Positions 51,763-60,571 of a DNA stretch of 64,000 bases are shown piece by piece. The notes below the pieces were generated by a model, which ran no database searches, was not told the origin of the DNA, and saw only the letters and a program-made list of their open reading frames with translations. The translations under genes were made by a program, and so were the position numbers. The stretch is from Paracoccus sp. S-4012 (GTDB taxonomy: Bacteria > Pseudomonadota > Alphaproteobacteria > Rhodobacterales > Rhodobacteraceae), in contig NZ_WKKA01000001.1 of assembly GCF_009674885.1 (NCBI RefSeq), positions 62,001 to 126,000 of the forward strand. The letters are read 5' to 3'. The first letter of the stretch is position 1. Every line of letters begins with the position of its first letter.

Positions 51763-51809
51763 CGATCCTTCGTAGAAGGATCGTGACCGAAATTTCGTCG
51801 CAATTTCGG
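51762..51809. terminator. Tandem hairpins between convergent tct and prpF operons
   Basis: ACGATCCTT-CGTAG-AAGGATCGT (51762-51784) and CCGAAATT-TCGTCGC-AATTTCGG (51787-51809) are two perfect stems filling the space between the stop codons of convergent genes. Both are symmetrical, so they could stop transcripts from either side. Confidence 0.75.
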
Positions 51810-51814
51810 CGGCG

Positions 51815-52942
51815 TCAGTCCACCGCGACCTCGCCCTGCATTAGCCGCCGCGCGGTGCGGAAGCTCGCCGCACTCTCGGCGATCCAGGCATCACCCTCGC
51901 GCCGCACCTTCGCGCCGACCGAGATGATGCCCGAGGGATTGCCGACCCGCACCTCCTCGCCCATTGCGGTCGAGAGGCGGTGCGGCAGCGTCCCCTCGAT
52001 CTTCGCCGCGACCCCGAGGCACAGCGCCGAGGCCAGCGGCACTGCGCGATGCGGGCGGCCCATCGACAGCATCCGCGTGGCGATGTCGTGGCTGCCCGCC
52101 TCGTGCCGCGCGCCGTCGAGACTGGTGAAGGCCGCAGGGGCCGAGACTACCGCGATGCGCGGGTTGAACATGCCGAGTGCCTCCGGCGCGGGGCCGAGGC
52201 CCATCATCACCCCCGCCTGCCGCCGGATCGCGTCGAGCCGGGCCATGACATCGCCGCGCGCCTCGATCGCGTCAGGGCTTTCGGTCCCGTCGAGCCGTAC
52301 CGCGGCGGCCTCGATGAAGACGCAGGCGTTCGAGCTGTCCACCATCGAAGCTTCCACGCGGCTGCCGTCCGGCATCTCAATCACGTCAATCACGTTGCCT
52401 GTGGGCAGCAGCTTGCCGGTGATCGCGCCCGCCGGGTCGAGGTAGTCGAGTCGGATCAGGTCGCCCGTCCCGGTCACCCCGGCGATGGCGAAGTCGCCCT
52501 TTACCGCGGGCCGCCCGTCAACGCTCTGGAAATGCGAGTGGATGATCTTGCCGGTCGAGGTCTCGTGGATGCGGACGGTGGTCGGCCCGTCGCCCGCCGT
52601 GACCAGCCCCTCCTCGACCGCGAAGGGGCCGACGGCGGAACTCAGGTTGCCGCAGACGCCGCCCCATTCGCAGACGGGTTCGTCCACCGCGACCTGCACG
52701 AAGGTGTAGTCCACATCCGCGTCCGGGTGCTGGGACGGCGTGATGATGACGGCCTTGGAGAGCGACGAAATCCCCCCGCCCATCCCGTTCAGCTGCCGCC
52801 CGTTCGGGTCCGGGCTGCCGAGGACCGAAAGCAGGATCGGCTCGATCTCCGCCCGCCCGCGCGGCAGGTCGCGGGCGTGGAAGAACACGCCCTTGGACGA
52901 GCCGCCGCGATAGAACACCGCGGGGATGAAACGCTGGCTCAT
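51815..52942 (-). CDS. prpF: PrpF-like 2-methylaconitate (or related) isomerase
   Basis: A 375-residue protein of the diaminopimelate-epimerase fold. MSQRFIPAVFYRGGSSKGVF is the conserved start; VCEWGGVCGNLSSAVGPFAV carries the catalytic Cys near residue 101; a second conserved part is GMFNPRIAVVSAP. PrpF isomerises trans- and cis-2-methylaconitate next to an AcnD-type aconitase; relatives handle other tricarboxylic enoates such as oxalomesaconate. ATG 52942 overlaps the aconitase stop (ATGA), so the two are coupled. With TctCBA convergent next door, a tricarboxylate substrate is likely. Confidence 0.9.
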   Translation of the reverse strand: MSQRFIPAVFYRGGSSKGVFFHARDLPRGRAEIEPILLSVLGSPDPNGRQLNGMGGGISSLSKAVIITPSQHPDADVDYTFVQVAVDEPVCEWGGVCGNLSSAVGPFAVEEGLVTAGDGPTTVRIHETSTGKIIHSHFQSVDGRPAVKGDFAIAGVTGTGDLIRLDYLDPAGAITGKLLPTGNVIDVIEMPDGSRVEASMVDSSNACVFIEAAAVRLDGTESPDAIEARGDVMARLDAIRRQAGVMMGLGPAPEALGMFNPRIAVVSAPAAFTSLDGARHEAGSHDIATRMLSMGRPHRAVPLASALCLGVAAKIEGTLPHRLSTAMGEEVRVGNPSGIISVGAKVRREGDAWIAESAASFRTARRLMQGEVAVD

Positions 52943-55587
52943 GCCGCTGCCCCCACCATCTCGCGCCACACGGTTGGCATGATGCCGCCGTTCTTCCAGT
53001 AGTCCACGTCCTCGCCGGTCTCGAGCCGCGCCGCCAGGCCGATCTCGACGCTGCTGCCATCGGCGCGGCGGATAACGCAGGGAATACGCGACAGGACGCC
53101 GATGCCGGTCAGGTCGGGCAGGTCGATCACCTCCGAGCCGTCCATCCCCAGCGTCCGCCAGTCCGTGCCCTCGTCGAAGGCGAGCGGCAGCACGCCCATG
53201 CCGACCAGGTTGGTGCGGTGGATACGCTCGAATCCCTGCGCGATGATCGCCTTGACGCCCAGCAGCGCCGGCCCCTTGGCCGCCGAGTCGCGCGACGAGC
53301 CGGCGCCGTAGTTCTTCCCGGCCAGCACCGCCAGCGGCACCCCGCGGCGACCATATTCCTGCGACGCCTCGAAGACCCGCATCACGGTGCCGTCGGGCAT
53401 CAGCCGCGTGAACGGTCCCTCGCGCTCGGGCACCATGGCGTTCCTGAGGCGGATGTTGGCGAAGGTGGCGCGCACCATCGCGTGGTGGTTGCCGCGCCGG
53501 GTGGTGTAGTTGTTGAACTCATGCTGCGGCACCCCATGCTCCAGCAGCCAGTCGGCAGTCGGCGTGCCAAGGCTGATCGCGCCGGAGGGCGAGATGTGGT
53601 CGGTGGTGATGCTGTCGCCCAGCAGCACCAGCGGGCGGATGCCGGTGATCGCGGATGGCGGGTCCGCCTTCGCCGGCAGGCCGTCGAACCATGGCGGGCG
53701 TTGCAGGTAGGTGCTGTCCTCGCGCCAGGGGAAGCGGACGAGGCCGGGCATCTTCAGCGCCTCCCAAGGCGCGCCGCCCTCATAGAGGCTGGCATAGCTG
53801 TCGGTGAAGAGCTTCGGGCCGTAGCCCTCGCGGATCACCTCGGTCACCTCGTCGGGGGAGGGCCAGAGGTCGGCCAGCCGTACGGGATTCCCGTCCTTGT
53901 CATGCCCCAGCGGATCGCTGGCGATATTCGCGCGCATCGTCCCGGCAAGCGCATGGGCGATGACCAGAGCGGGCGAAGCCAGATAGGCCGCGCGCACGTT
54001 GGGGTGGATACGCCCCTGAAAGTTGCGGTTGCCCGACAGCACGGCGGTCGAGACCAGCTTGCCCCCCTCGATCGCGTCCGCGAGCGGCTGCGGCAGCGGG
54101 CCGGAGCCGCCGTTGCAGGTCGTGCAGCCGAAGCCGACGATATGGAAGCCGAGCGCATCCAGCGACGGCTGCAGCCCGGTCTTGTCCAGCACCTCGGCCA
54201 CGACCTGGCTGCCCGGCGCGAAGGAGGTCTTGACCCAGGGTTTCACCTCCAGCCCGCGCGCGACGGCGTTCTTCGCCAGCAGCCCGGCGGTGGCGATGCC
54301 CTCCGGCGAGGAGGTGTTGGTGCAGGAGGTGATGGCCGCGATCACGATGTCGCCGTCGCCGAGGCCGAAACCCTCGCCCGCGACCGGGACGCGGGCGTCG
54401 GACATCGGCCGCCCGGCGATCTCGGCCACATGGCCGGGGAAGGCGGCGGGTGCCTCGGGCAGCGCGATGCGGTCCTCGGGATTCTTCGGCCCGGCGATGC
54501 AGGGGCGGATTTCTGAGAGGTCCAGCGGGATCACGCGGTCGAACTGCGGCGCGGGCGTCGTCGCGTCGCGCCAGAGGCCCTGCGCCTCGCAATAGGCGCG
54601 GATGCGGGCGATCTGCTCGGGCGTGCGGCCGGTCATCCAGAGGTAGGCCTCGGTCGCGGCGTCCACCGGGAAATAGACCGCCGTGGCGCCGTATTCCGGG
54701 GCCATGTTGGCGATGGTGGCGCGGTCGCCCACGGTCAGCGCCTCGAGGCCAGGGCCGAAGAACTCGACGAACCGGCCGACGACGCCGATAGCGCGCAGCC
54801 GCTCGGTGATGGTCAGCACGAGGTCGGTGGGCGTGGTGCCCGCGGGCATCCGGCCCGTGACCTCGACGCCGATCACCTCCGGCAGGGCCATGGCGACGGG
54901 CTTGCCGACCATCACCGCCTCCGCCTCGATCCCGCCCACGCCCCAGCCGAGGATGCCGAGGCCGTTGACCATCGGCGTGTGGCTGTCGGTGCCGACGCAG
55001 GTGTCGGGGCTGAGCATCGGGCGTGGTTCGCCCTCATCGCACCAGACCACCTGCCCGATCCGCTCGATATGGATCTGGTGCATGATGCCCTTGCCCGGCG
55101 GGACCACGCGCACGCCTTCGAAGCTCTCGGCGCACCAGCGGAGGAAGGCGAAACGCTCGCCGTTCCGCTGATACTCGCGGGCGAGGTTCACGCGGGGGGC
55201 GTCGGGCGAGGCCCAGCGGTCCACCTGCAGCGAGTGGTCGATGATGATGTCGATCGGCACGCTTGGTTGCACGCGCGCGGGATCGCCCCCCGCCTCGGCC
55301 ACCGCGTCGCGCAGGCCCGCGATGTCCACCATCATCACGAGGCCGAGGATGTCCTGCCCGAAGATCCGCGTCGGTCGGAACGAGATCGCGGCCCCCACCC
55401 GCCGCGCCAGCAGTGCCCCGATCTGGTCGCCCACGTCCTCGCCACGGGCGGCCTGCCGGCAGAGGTTTTCGAGTAGAACCTTGAGCGAGAAGGGCAGCGT
55501 CTCGACGCCGGGTAGCTTCGCGATCGGGACGTAGTCGTAATCGCGGCCGTCCACGGTCAGGATGGCGGTGGCGGGAGTCGGGGTCAT
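52939..55587 (-). CDS. acnD: Aconitase-family hydratase (AcnA/AcnD type)
   Basis: An 882-residue [4Fe-4S] hydro-lyase. The three cluster Cys are in AITSCTNTSSPEG near residue 419 and FGCTTCNGGSGPL near 487; SITTDHISPSGAI and the swivel-domain NYGAGSSRDSAAKGP complete the family pattern. TTCNG and SGNRNFQGRIHP look closer to AcnD (2-methylisocitrate dehydratase) than to housekeeping AcnA, as I recall those sequences. ATG 55587 starts after a short divergent region. It overlaps prpF and is divergent from the binding-protein-like gene. It may act on methylcitrate, methylisocitrate or aconitate; the assignment between AcnA and AcnD is inference. Confidence 0.88.
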   Translation of the reverse strand: MTPTPATAILTVDGRDYDYVPIAKLPGVETLPFSLKVLLENLCRQAARGEDVGDQIGALLARRVGAAISFRPTRIFGQDILGLVMMVDIAGLRDAVAEAGGDPARVQPSVPIDIIIDHSLQVDRWASPDAPRVNLAREYQRNGERFAFLRWCAESFEGVRVVPPGKGIMHQIHIERIGQVVWCDEGEPRPMLSPDTCVGTDSHTPMVNGLGILGWGVGGIEAEAVMVGKPVAMALPEVIGVEVTGRMPAGTTPTDLVLTITERLRAIGVVGRFVEFFGPGLEALTVGDRATIANMAPEYGATAVYFPVDAATEAYLWMTGRTPEQIARIRAYCEAQGLWRDATTPAPQFDRVIPLDLSEIRPCIAGPKNPEDRIALPEAPAAFPGHVAEIAGRPMSDARVPVAGEGFGLGDGDIVIAAITSCTNTSSPEGIATAGLLAKNAVARGLEVKPWVKTSFAPGSQVVAEVLDKTGLQPSLDALGFHIVGFGCTTCNGGSGPLPQPLADAIEGGKLVSTAVLSGNRNFQGRIHPNVRAAYLASPALVIAHALAGTMRANIASDPLGHDKDGNPVRLADLWPSPDEVTEVIREGYGPKLFTDSYASLYEGGAPWEALKMPGLVRFPWREDSTYLQRPPWFDGLPAKADPPSAITGIRPLVLLGDSITTDHISPSGAISLGTPTADWLLEHGVPQHEFNNYTTRRGNHHAMVRATFANIRLRNAMVPEREGPFTRLMPDGTVMRVFEASQEYGRRGVPLAVLAGKNYGAGSSRDSAAKGPALLGVKAIIAQGFERIHRTNLVGMGVLPLAFDEGTDWRTLGMDGSEVIDLPDLTGIGVLSRIPCVIRRADGSSVEIGLAARLETGEDVDYWKNGGIMPTVWREMVGAAA

Positions 55588-55682
55588 GCGGGCCTCGGGG
55601 TCGCGGATGGGCGGTCCGGCTTGCCGCCTCGGGATGGCTAAGACATATGTTGACGGCCGGGACAATCCAGAGGGGGCCGCGA

Positions 55683-56408
55683 ATGCCCGATCCCGCCGAC
55701 CTTCTCGCCCCCGCCGGGCCGCTGCGCGCCGCGATCAATCTCGGCAACCCGATCCTCGCGCGGCTTGGGGCGGATGGGGCGCCGGAGGGCGTGTCGGTGG
55801 ACCTCGCGCGCGCCATTGCTGCGCGTCTGGGACGCGAGGCGGTGCTGCTGCCGGTGGAGGCCGCGCCCCGCTCGGTCGCGGCGGTGGCGGGCGGCCGGGC
55901 CGATATCGGCTTCTTCGCCATCGACCCCGAGCGCGGGCGCGAGATCGCCTGGACGTCGCCCATCGTCATCATCGAGGGCGCCTATCTGGTCCGCGCGGAA
56001 TCACCCTTGCGGCGGATCGAGGACGTGGACGCCCCCGGCGTCCGCATCGCCGCCGGGCGCGGCAGCGCCTATGCCCTGCACCTCGCGCGGCATCTGCGGC
56101 AAGCGCGGCTGGTCGAGGCCCCGACTTCGCCCGAGGTGGTGCCGCAGTTTCTCGCGCAACACCTTGAGGCCGCCGCCGGCATCCGCCAGCAGATGGAGGC
56201 CGATGCCGCCCGCCACCCCGGCCTGCGCGTGCTGCCCGGCGCCTTCATGACGATCCGGCAAGCCGTGGCCCTCGCCCGCAGCCGCGGCGAGGCGGCGGCC
56301 GGGGCGCTGACCTCGCTCGTCGCGGAACTGGTCGCCGGGGGCGCGGTGGCCGACGCGCTCACCCGCCACGGCATCGAAGGCGCGCGCGCCGCCGGTCCCG
56401 GCGATTGA
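55683..56408 (+). CDS. Solute-binding domain protein without signal peptide
   Basis: A 241-residue protein with the fold of amino-acid-type periplasmic binding proteins (SBP_bac_3): PAGPLRAAINLGNPILARLG, GVSVDLARAIAARLGREAVL, GGRADIGFFAIDPERGREIA and GAYLVRAESPLRRIEDVD. There is no signal peptide or anchor; the first residues MPDPADLLAPAG are acidic and not hydrophobic. A longer start at 55647 also gives no signal. It should stay in the cytoplasm. ATG 55683 follows GAGGGGG. It is followed after 50 bases by the lyase gene. Cytoplasmic binding proteins of this kind may be sensors or enzymes; function is unknown. Confidence 0.8.
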   Translation: MPDPADLLAPAGPLRAAINLGNPILARLGADGAPEGVSVDLARAIAARLGREAVLLPVEAAPRSVAAVAGGRADIGFFAIDPERGREIAWTSPIVIIEGAYLVRAESPLRRIEDVDAPGVRIAAGRGSAYALHLARHLRQARLVEAPTSPEVVPQFLAQHLEAAAGIRQQMEADAARHPGLRVLPGAFMTIRQAVALARSRGEAAAGALTSLVAELVAGGAVADALTRHGIEGARAAGPGD

Positions 56409-56458
56409 CGCCCGCGCCGCGCGGTCCTAGCGAGGCCGCGACCGCGAAGGAGGCCGCC

Positions 56459-57331
56459 ATGACCGACACCCCCGCCGCCCGCCTGAGGGCGCTGATCGAC
56501 GCCCGCCGCGGGGCGCTGCTGCCCGGCGCGGCCAACGCGCTCACCGCCCGGCTGATCGAGGACCTCGGCTTCGAGGCCTGCTACGTCACCGGCGCGGGCG
56601 TCACCAACACCTGGTTCGGCCTGCCCGACCAAGGCTTCATGGGCCTGACCGACATGGCCCACCATGTCAGCGCGATCCGCGACGCGGTGGAGCTGCCGCT
56701 GGTCGTGGACGCCGACACCGGCTTCGGCAACGCGGTGAACACCTGGCACGCGGTCCGCACGCTGGAGCGCGCGGGCGCGAACGCAATCCAGCTCGAGGAT
56801 CAGGTGATGCCCAAGCGTTGCGGGCATTTCACCGGCAAGGCGGTGATCCCGGCCGCCGAGATGGCGGTGAAGATCCGCGCCGCGACCGACGCCCGCCGCG
56901 ACGAAGCCACCCTCATCATGGCCCGCACCGACGCCCGCGCGATCGAGGGCCTCGACGCCGCCATCGACCGCGCCCGGAGCTATCGCGAGGCAGGGGCGGA
57001 CATCATCTTCCTCGAAGCCCCGACGAGCGCCGGGGAACTGGCCCGCGTCGCCTCCGAGATCGACGCGCCGCAACTGGTGAACCTCGTCGTCGGCGGCCGC
57101 ACGCCGCTGCTGCCGCGGGCGGAACTGGCCGAGATGGGCTTTTCGCTGGTCCTCTACGCCAACGTGGCGCTGCAGGCGGCGCTTGCGGGGATGACCCAGG
57201 CGCTCACCACGCTGAAGGAGGGCGGCGATGTGGGCGAGGGCAGCGGGCTGGTCGCAAGCTTCCAGACGCGCCAGTCCACCGTGCGCAAGCCGATGATCGA
57301 CGGGCTCGAGGCGGAATACGAGGGCGGCTGA
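56459..57331 (+). CDS. Isocitrate lyase/PEP mutase superfamily lyase (PrpB-like)
   Basis: A 290-residue barrel lyase. The loop DADTGFGNAVNTWHAVRTLE and the catalytic-loop sequence MPKRCGHFTGKAV near residue 116 (the K-R-C-G-H motif of methylisocitrate-lyase-like enzymes), with IMARTDARAIEGLDAAIDRA and IIFLEAPTSAGELA, identify the superfamily. Members cleave methylisocitrate, dimethylmalate or oxaloacetate, or hydrolyse P-C bonds. ATG 56459 follows AAGGAGG by 5 bases. Next to prpF and an aconitase-type hydratase it is most simply a methylisocitrate-type lyase giving pyruvate and succinate. The precise substrate is inference. Confidence 0.88.
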   Translation: MTDTPAARLRALIDARRGALLPGAANALTARLIEDLGFEACYVTGAGVTNTWFGLPDQGFMGLTDMAHHVSAIRDAVELPLVVDADTGFGNAVNTWHAVRTLERAGANAIQLEDQVMPKRCGHFTGKAVIPAAEMAVKIRAATDARRDEATLIMARTDARAIEGLDAAIDRARSYREAGADIIFLEAPTSAGELARVASEIDAPQLVNLVVGGRTPLLPRAELAEMGFSLVLYANVALQAALAGMTQALTTLKEGGDVGEGSGLVASFQTRQSTVRKPMIDGLEAEYEGG

Positions 57332-57351
57332 CCGCGTCCGGGCGGATCGCC

Positions 57352-57930
57352 TCAGGCGAGCATCAGCCCGTCGAGGATCAGCGCGCGGAACAGGCGCGCA
57401 CGCTCGGCGCGGTCCTCGGGCGTCGGGCCGGGGGTGATCGCGCCGGCCATGGCCTGCTGCAGGACCATGAAGGCCTCGGCCGTCACGTCCGGGCGCATCA
57501 GGCCCGCGTCGATGGCGGGCCGGGCGGCGGTCAGCAGCAGGTCGGCGATCTCGCGGCGCTCGTTCTGAAAACTGTCGCTCTCGCCGCGCTCCTTCTGAAC
57601 GGCCTGCGAGAGGCCTGCGTTGCGGACATAGAGGCTGAGTTTCATGTCGAAGAGCGCCGTGAAGTCGCCCGGCTCGCCGGTCTGCCGCGCGGCGAGGGCG
57701 CGCATGCTGCCCATGCTCTGCTCGAAGATGGCCGAGGCGAGCTCCATCCGGGTCGGGAAGTTCCGCAGCAGCGTCGTGCGGCCGACCCCGGCCTCGGCGG
57801 CAATCTCGGCCATCGGCACGTCGAAGCCCCGCTCGGCAAAGAGCCTGGCCGCGGCGTCGATCAGCGCGGCGCGGTTGCGCGTGGCGTCCGAGCGCAGCGG
57901 GCGGTCTGATCTGGGAAGCGAGTCGGTCAT
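57352..57930 (-). CDS. TetR/AcrR-family transcriptional regulator
   Basis: A 192-residue regulator. The N-terminal helix-turn-helix reads NRAALIDAAARLFAERGFDV, PMAEIAAEAGVGRTTLLRNF and PTRMELASAIF; the C-terminal helical ligand domain includes SLYVRNAGLSQAVQKE and LQQAMAGAITPGPTPED. It is convergent with the lyase gene (20-bp gap) and sits after soxA on the same strand, 78 bases away. It could control either the lyase unit or the sox genes. No operator was recognised. Confidence 0.9.
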   Translation of the reverse strand: MTDSLPRSDRPLRSDATRNRAALIDAAARLFAERGFDVPMAEIAAEAGVGRTTLLRNFPTRMELASAIFEQSMGSMRALAARQTGEPGDFTALFDMKLSLYVRNAGLSQAVQKERGESDSFQNERREIADLLLTAARPAIDAGLMRPDVTAEAFMVLQQAMAGAITPGPTPEDRAERARLFRALILDGLMLA

Positions 57931-58008
57931 GGCGGCCTCGTTGCTGCGGTCAGGCTATCCGATATGTCGCGCCCGACCAAACGGGTTCCCGACTGACGCG
58001 GCGTCGGC

Positions 58009-58755
58009 TCAGCGGCGCACCGCCGGGCTCTCGATCGCCAGCCCGTTCCCGCGCGCGCGCAGGTAGAGTTCCAGCTCGACGGCCATTGGCGAGCCTTCCT
58101 CCAGCTGCGTGGCGCGGACGGCCTCGTTGCACCAGGCGATCATGCGGCCCGCCGAGCCGATGTCCTGCCAGAGCTGGCGGTAGATCGGGAAGCCATTGAC
58201 CTGCCCCTGGCTGATCGTCTCGCCGCGCAGGCGGCTGCCCGCCTGTTCGACATGGCAGTTGGCGCAGGAGAGGTTCAGCTGGCCGCGGCGGGTCTCGAAA
58301 TAATCGCGGCCTCGGACGTAGGCCTCCGCGGCGGGGCCATCGGTCGCGACCGCCTGCGGCAGGCCGAGGGACTGGTGCATGACGAGTGCCGAGAGGGCCA
58401 GCAGCTCGCGGCTGCCATAGGGCAGGGGGACGGCCTGCTGCCGGCCCTCGCGGCAGAGGTTGATCTGCTGCTCGAGGCTGACGACCCGGCCCTCCGTCGC
58501 CGACCATGCCGGATAGCGGGCGCCGACGCCGCGCAGGGTCTCAGGGCCCCCGTGGCAACCGGCGCAGCTGTCGCCGCTGGCCTCGGGGCGGTTCCACAGT
58601 TCGCGCCCGAGATCGACCCAGAGCATCCCCGGATTGGCGAATGCGTCGTCCTGAAGCGCCTGCGTCTCGGGTTGCATGAAGGCGTAGCCCGAGACCGGCG
58701 CCTCGGCCTGCGCCGCCGTCGCCATGAGGGCGAGGAGGGCGGCGTGGCGGATCAT
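58009..58755 (-). CDS. soxA: SoxA, diheme cytochrome of the sulfur-oxidation system
   Basis: A 248-residue periplasmic cytochrome with a short signal peptide (MIRHAALLALMATAAQA). Heme motifs are CAGCH (Cys64-His68) and CANCH (Cys164-His168); GRDYFETRRGQLNLSCANCH is the SoxA signature. Cys209 in IAWCNEAVRA is the position of the cysteine that ligates the active heme in SoxA. With SoxX it joins thiosulfate to the Cys of SoxY. It begins 4 bases inside soxZ (ATGA overlap) and is the last gene of the soxXYZA unit. Confidence 0.93.
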   Translation of the reverse strand: MIRHAALLALMATAAQAEAPVSGYAFMQPETQALQDDAFANPGMLWVDLGRELWNRPEASGDSCAGCHGGPETLRGVGARYPAWSATEGRVVSLEQQINLCREGRQQAVPLPYGSRELLALSALVMHQSLGLPQAVATDGPAAEAYVRGRDYFETRRGQLNLSCANCHVEQAGSRLRGETISQGQVNGFPIYRQLWQDIGSAGRMIAWCNEAVRATQLEEGSPMAVELELYLRARGNGLAIESPAVRR

Positions 58756-59072
58756 GTGACGGTCAGCGTGGCGTCGTCGGTGGTGACCGCGCCATGCTGG
58801 TCCACCCAGCGGAACGCGACCGTGCCCGTGCGCTCGGCTCGGAGGCGGAACGAGAACAGCGGGTTCGCCGAGAGGCCGGGGGCGAGGCGGATGTGGACCA
58901 CTTCCTCGTCCAGATAGGTGCAGGTGAAATCGGTGATGATGTCGACCGGGATGCGCTCGCCCTGGGTGGTGAAGGTGAAGCCGGTGTCCATCGGGTGCAT
59001 GATCATCACGCGGATCTCAACGGACTCGCCCGCTTTCGCCGTCTCGGGCACGAGGATGCGGGTGTTGAACAT
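58752..59072 (-). CDS. soxZ: SoxZ, sulfur carrier partner subunit
   Basis: A 106-residue immunoglobulin-like protein without signal peptide, exported as a complex with SoxY. It begins [20 protein letters not shown] and continues with MIMHPMDTGFTF and FTCTYLDEEVVHIRL, matching SoxZ throughout, and ends WVDQHGAVTTDDATLTVT. ATG 59072 overlaps the soxY stop (TGATG), and its stop overlaps soxA (ATGA). Full-length for the family. Confidence 0.92.
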   Translation of the reverse strand: MFNTRILVPETAKAGESVEIRVMIMHPMDTGFTFTTQGERIPVDIITDFTCTYLDEEVVHIRLAPGLSANPLFSFRLRAERTGTVAFRWVDQHGAVTTDDATLTVT

Positions 59073-59521
59073 CAGTATCTCCCCGGCAGGGCGGTGCAGG
59101 CGCCGACCACGACCCGCACATCCGCCCGCGCGGCCATGAGGCGGCCGTCCGAATGTTCGGCCACGCAGACCACCGTCTGCGTCGCCGCAAGCCTGATGTT
59201 GGTCACAAGCCGCGGCTCGGCCGCCATGGGTCCGAAGCGCACCTCGCAGCTCAGCGGGCGGGGGTTCTGCTCGGCGAAGACGGCGAGGCGGGTGATGCGG
59301 TCGTCCGCGGTCATCGGGCTCTCGACCGCGACCGTCATCGGGACCGAGTTGCCAGTCTCGGCCAGCGCGGGCAGGTCGATCGTGATCGGGCCGTCCTCCA
59401 GCGGGGTGCTGCCGAACAGCTTCACGATCTCGGCCGCGACTTCCTCGGGCGTGGCCCATACCGGCAGCGGCAGGATGGTGGCGGCGAGGCCCAGGAGCGC
59501 GGTGCGGCGCGAGAGAATCAT
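59072..59521 (-). CDS. soxY: SoxY-like sulfur carrier with an atypical C-terminus
   Basis: A 149-residue protein with a twin-arginine-type signal, [19 protein letters not shown], cleaved near VWA. The core ([38 protein letters not shown]) is SoxY-like. Carrier proteins normally end in the flexible GGCGG arm whose Cys holds the sulfur chain. Here the C-terminus reads [13 protein letters not shown]: the Cys (142) is present, but it is followed by seven residues and the glycines are largely lost. It overlaps soxX upstream and soxZ downstream. Either the carrier chemistry is altered or another substrate is bound. Confidence 0.88.
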   Translation of the reverse strand: MILSRRTALLGLAATILPLPVWATPEEVAAEIVKLFGSTPLEDGPITIDLPALAETGNSVPMTVAVESPMTADDRITRLAVFAEQNPRPLSCEVRFGPMAAEPRLVTNIRLAATQTVVCVAEHSDGRLMAARADVRVVVGACTALPGRY

Positions 59522-59916
59522 GGCGCGTCCTCGGTCAGGCCAGAGAGATAGGCGGCCACATCGCCGATCTCTCCCGGCGTCAGGATCGGGCGACCACGGT
59601 AGCGCGGATCGACGTCGACCAGCCCCTCGGTGGTACCATAGGGCGGCATCATCGTGTCCGGGTTGCCAATCCGCGCGTCGGTGATCCGCGCGTGCAGTTC
59701 CGCGAGGCTCAGCCGTGCGCCGACGCCCGCGAGGGATGGACCGATGTTCCCCTGCGCGTCCTCCGGCAGGCCGATCCCCGGCACGAGATGGCAGATCGAG
59801 CAGTTGCCCTTCTGGGAGTCCCGCATCAGCGCCAGCCCGCGGGCCGGATCCTGCGCCCATGCGGGCGCGGCGAGGGAAAGGGCGGTCACGCAGCAGGCGA
59901 GGCGGGTCGCAGCCAT
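59518..59916 (-). CDS. soxX: SoxX, monoheme cytochrome c
   Basis: A 132-residue periplasmic cytochrome: signal peptide [20 protein letters not shown] ending before AQDP, heme motif CSICH (Cys39-His43), and the distal Met in DTMMPPYG (Met89/90), the SoxX pattern. It pairs with SoxA. ATG 59916 has AAGGGGGC upstream and gives a proper signal peptide; a start at 60024 does not. It is the first gene of the minus-strand sox unit and shares the 186-bp divergent region with iorA. Confidence 0.92.
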   Translation of the reverse strand: MAATRLACCVTALSLAAPAWAQDPARGLALMRDSQKGNCSICHLVPGIGLPEDAQGNIGPSLAGVGARLSLAELHARITDARIGNPDTMMPPYGTTEGLVDVDPRYRGRPILTPGEIGDVAAYLSGLTEDAP

Positions 59917-60102
59917 GATCGTGCCCCCTTTGCTTCGCTTTGGCGCAACCAAATGCAGGGTTCTTTCTTCGTCCACGCCGCCTTCAGCCAGCAGGGTCGC
60001 GGCCAAGTGGGCCTCCATGTCCATTTAGACTTGCCCCTTCCGTCCCGGCGCGTCAACATGCCGCAGGAAGTGACCCGTCCGGTCCCGAGGAGGTTCCCCA
60101 GA

Positions 60103-60561
60103 ATGGCTTTCACCTTGAACGTCAACGGCACCGACATGGAAGTCGATGCCGCGCCCGAGACGCCGCTGCTCTGGGCGCTGCGCGATCATCTGAGGCTGAC
60201 CGGCACCAAGTTCGGCTGCGGCATCGCGCAATGCGGGGCCTGCACCGTGGACATCGACGGCGTCGCGACGCGGTCCTGCCAGTTCCCGGTCGAGGCCGCC
60301 GAGGGCGTGAAGATCACCACGATCGAGGGGCTGGGCGCCGAGGGCGAGCATGTCCTGCAGAAGGTCTGGACCGAGATGAACGTGCCGCAATGCGGCTACT
60401 GCCAGTCGGGCATGGTCATGGCCGCCGCCGCGCTGCTGAAGGACATCCCCGAGCCGTCGGACGCCGATATCGACCTCTATGTCGACAACATCTGCCGCTG
60501 CGGCACCTATCCGCGCGTGCGGCAGGCGATCCATCGCGCAGCCGAACTGCTGAAGGCCTGA
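60103..60561 (+). CDS. iorA: Ior-type [2Fe-2S] small subunit of a molybdenum hydroxylase
   Basis: A 152-residue protein with two [2Fe-2S] clusters. The plant-ferredoxin-type set is Cys39, 44, 47 and 59 ([18 protein letters not shown]); the helical-domain set is Cys97, 100, 131 and 133 ([16 protein letters not shown]). It passes electrons from the molybdenum subunit to cytochrome c. ATG 60103 follows CGAGGAGG by 9 bases. The next gene, the large subunit, starts 10 bases after its stop. The substrate class (aldehyde or N-heterocycle) is not certain. Confidence 0.92.
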   Translation: MAFTLNVNGTDMEVDAAPETPLLWALRDHLRLTGTKFGCGIAQCGACTVDIDGVATRSCQFPVEAAEGVKITTIEGLGAEGEHVLQKVWTEMNVPQCGYCQSGMVMAAAALLKDIPEPSDADIDLYVDNICRCGTYPRVRQAIHRAAELLKA

Positions 60562-60571
60562 GGGGGACGAC

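Noticed and set aside
59936..59956. Possible sigma54 (-24/-12) promoter near TTGGCGCAACCAAATGCA
   Set aside because: The GG and GC elements are 11 instead of 10 bases apart and the -12 half is poor, so the match is not convincing.
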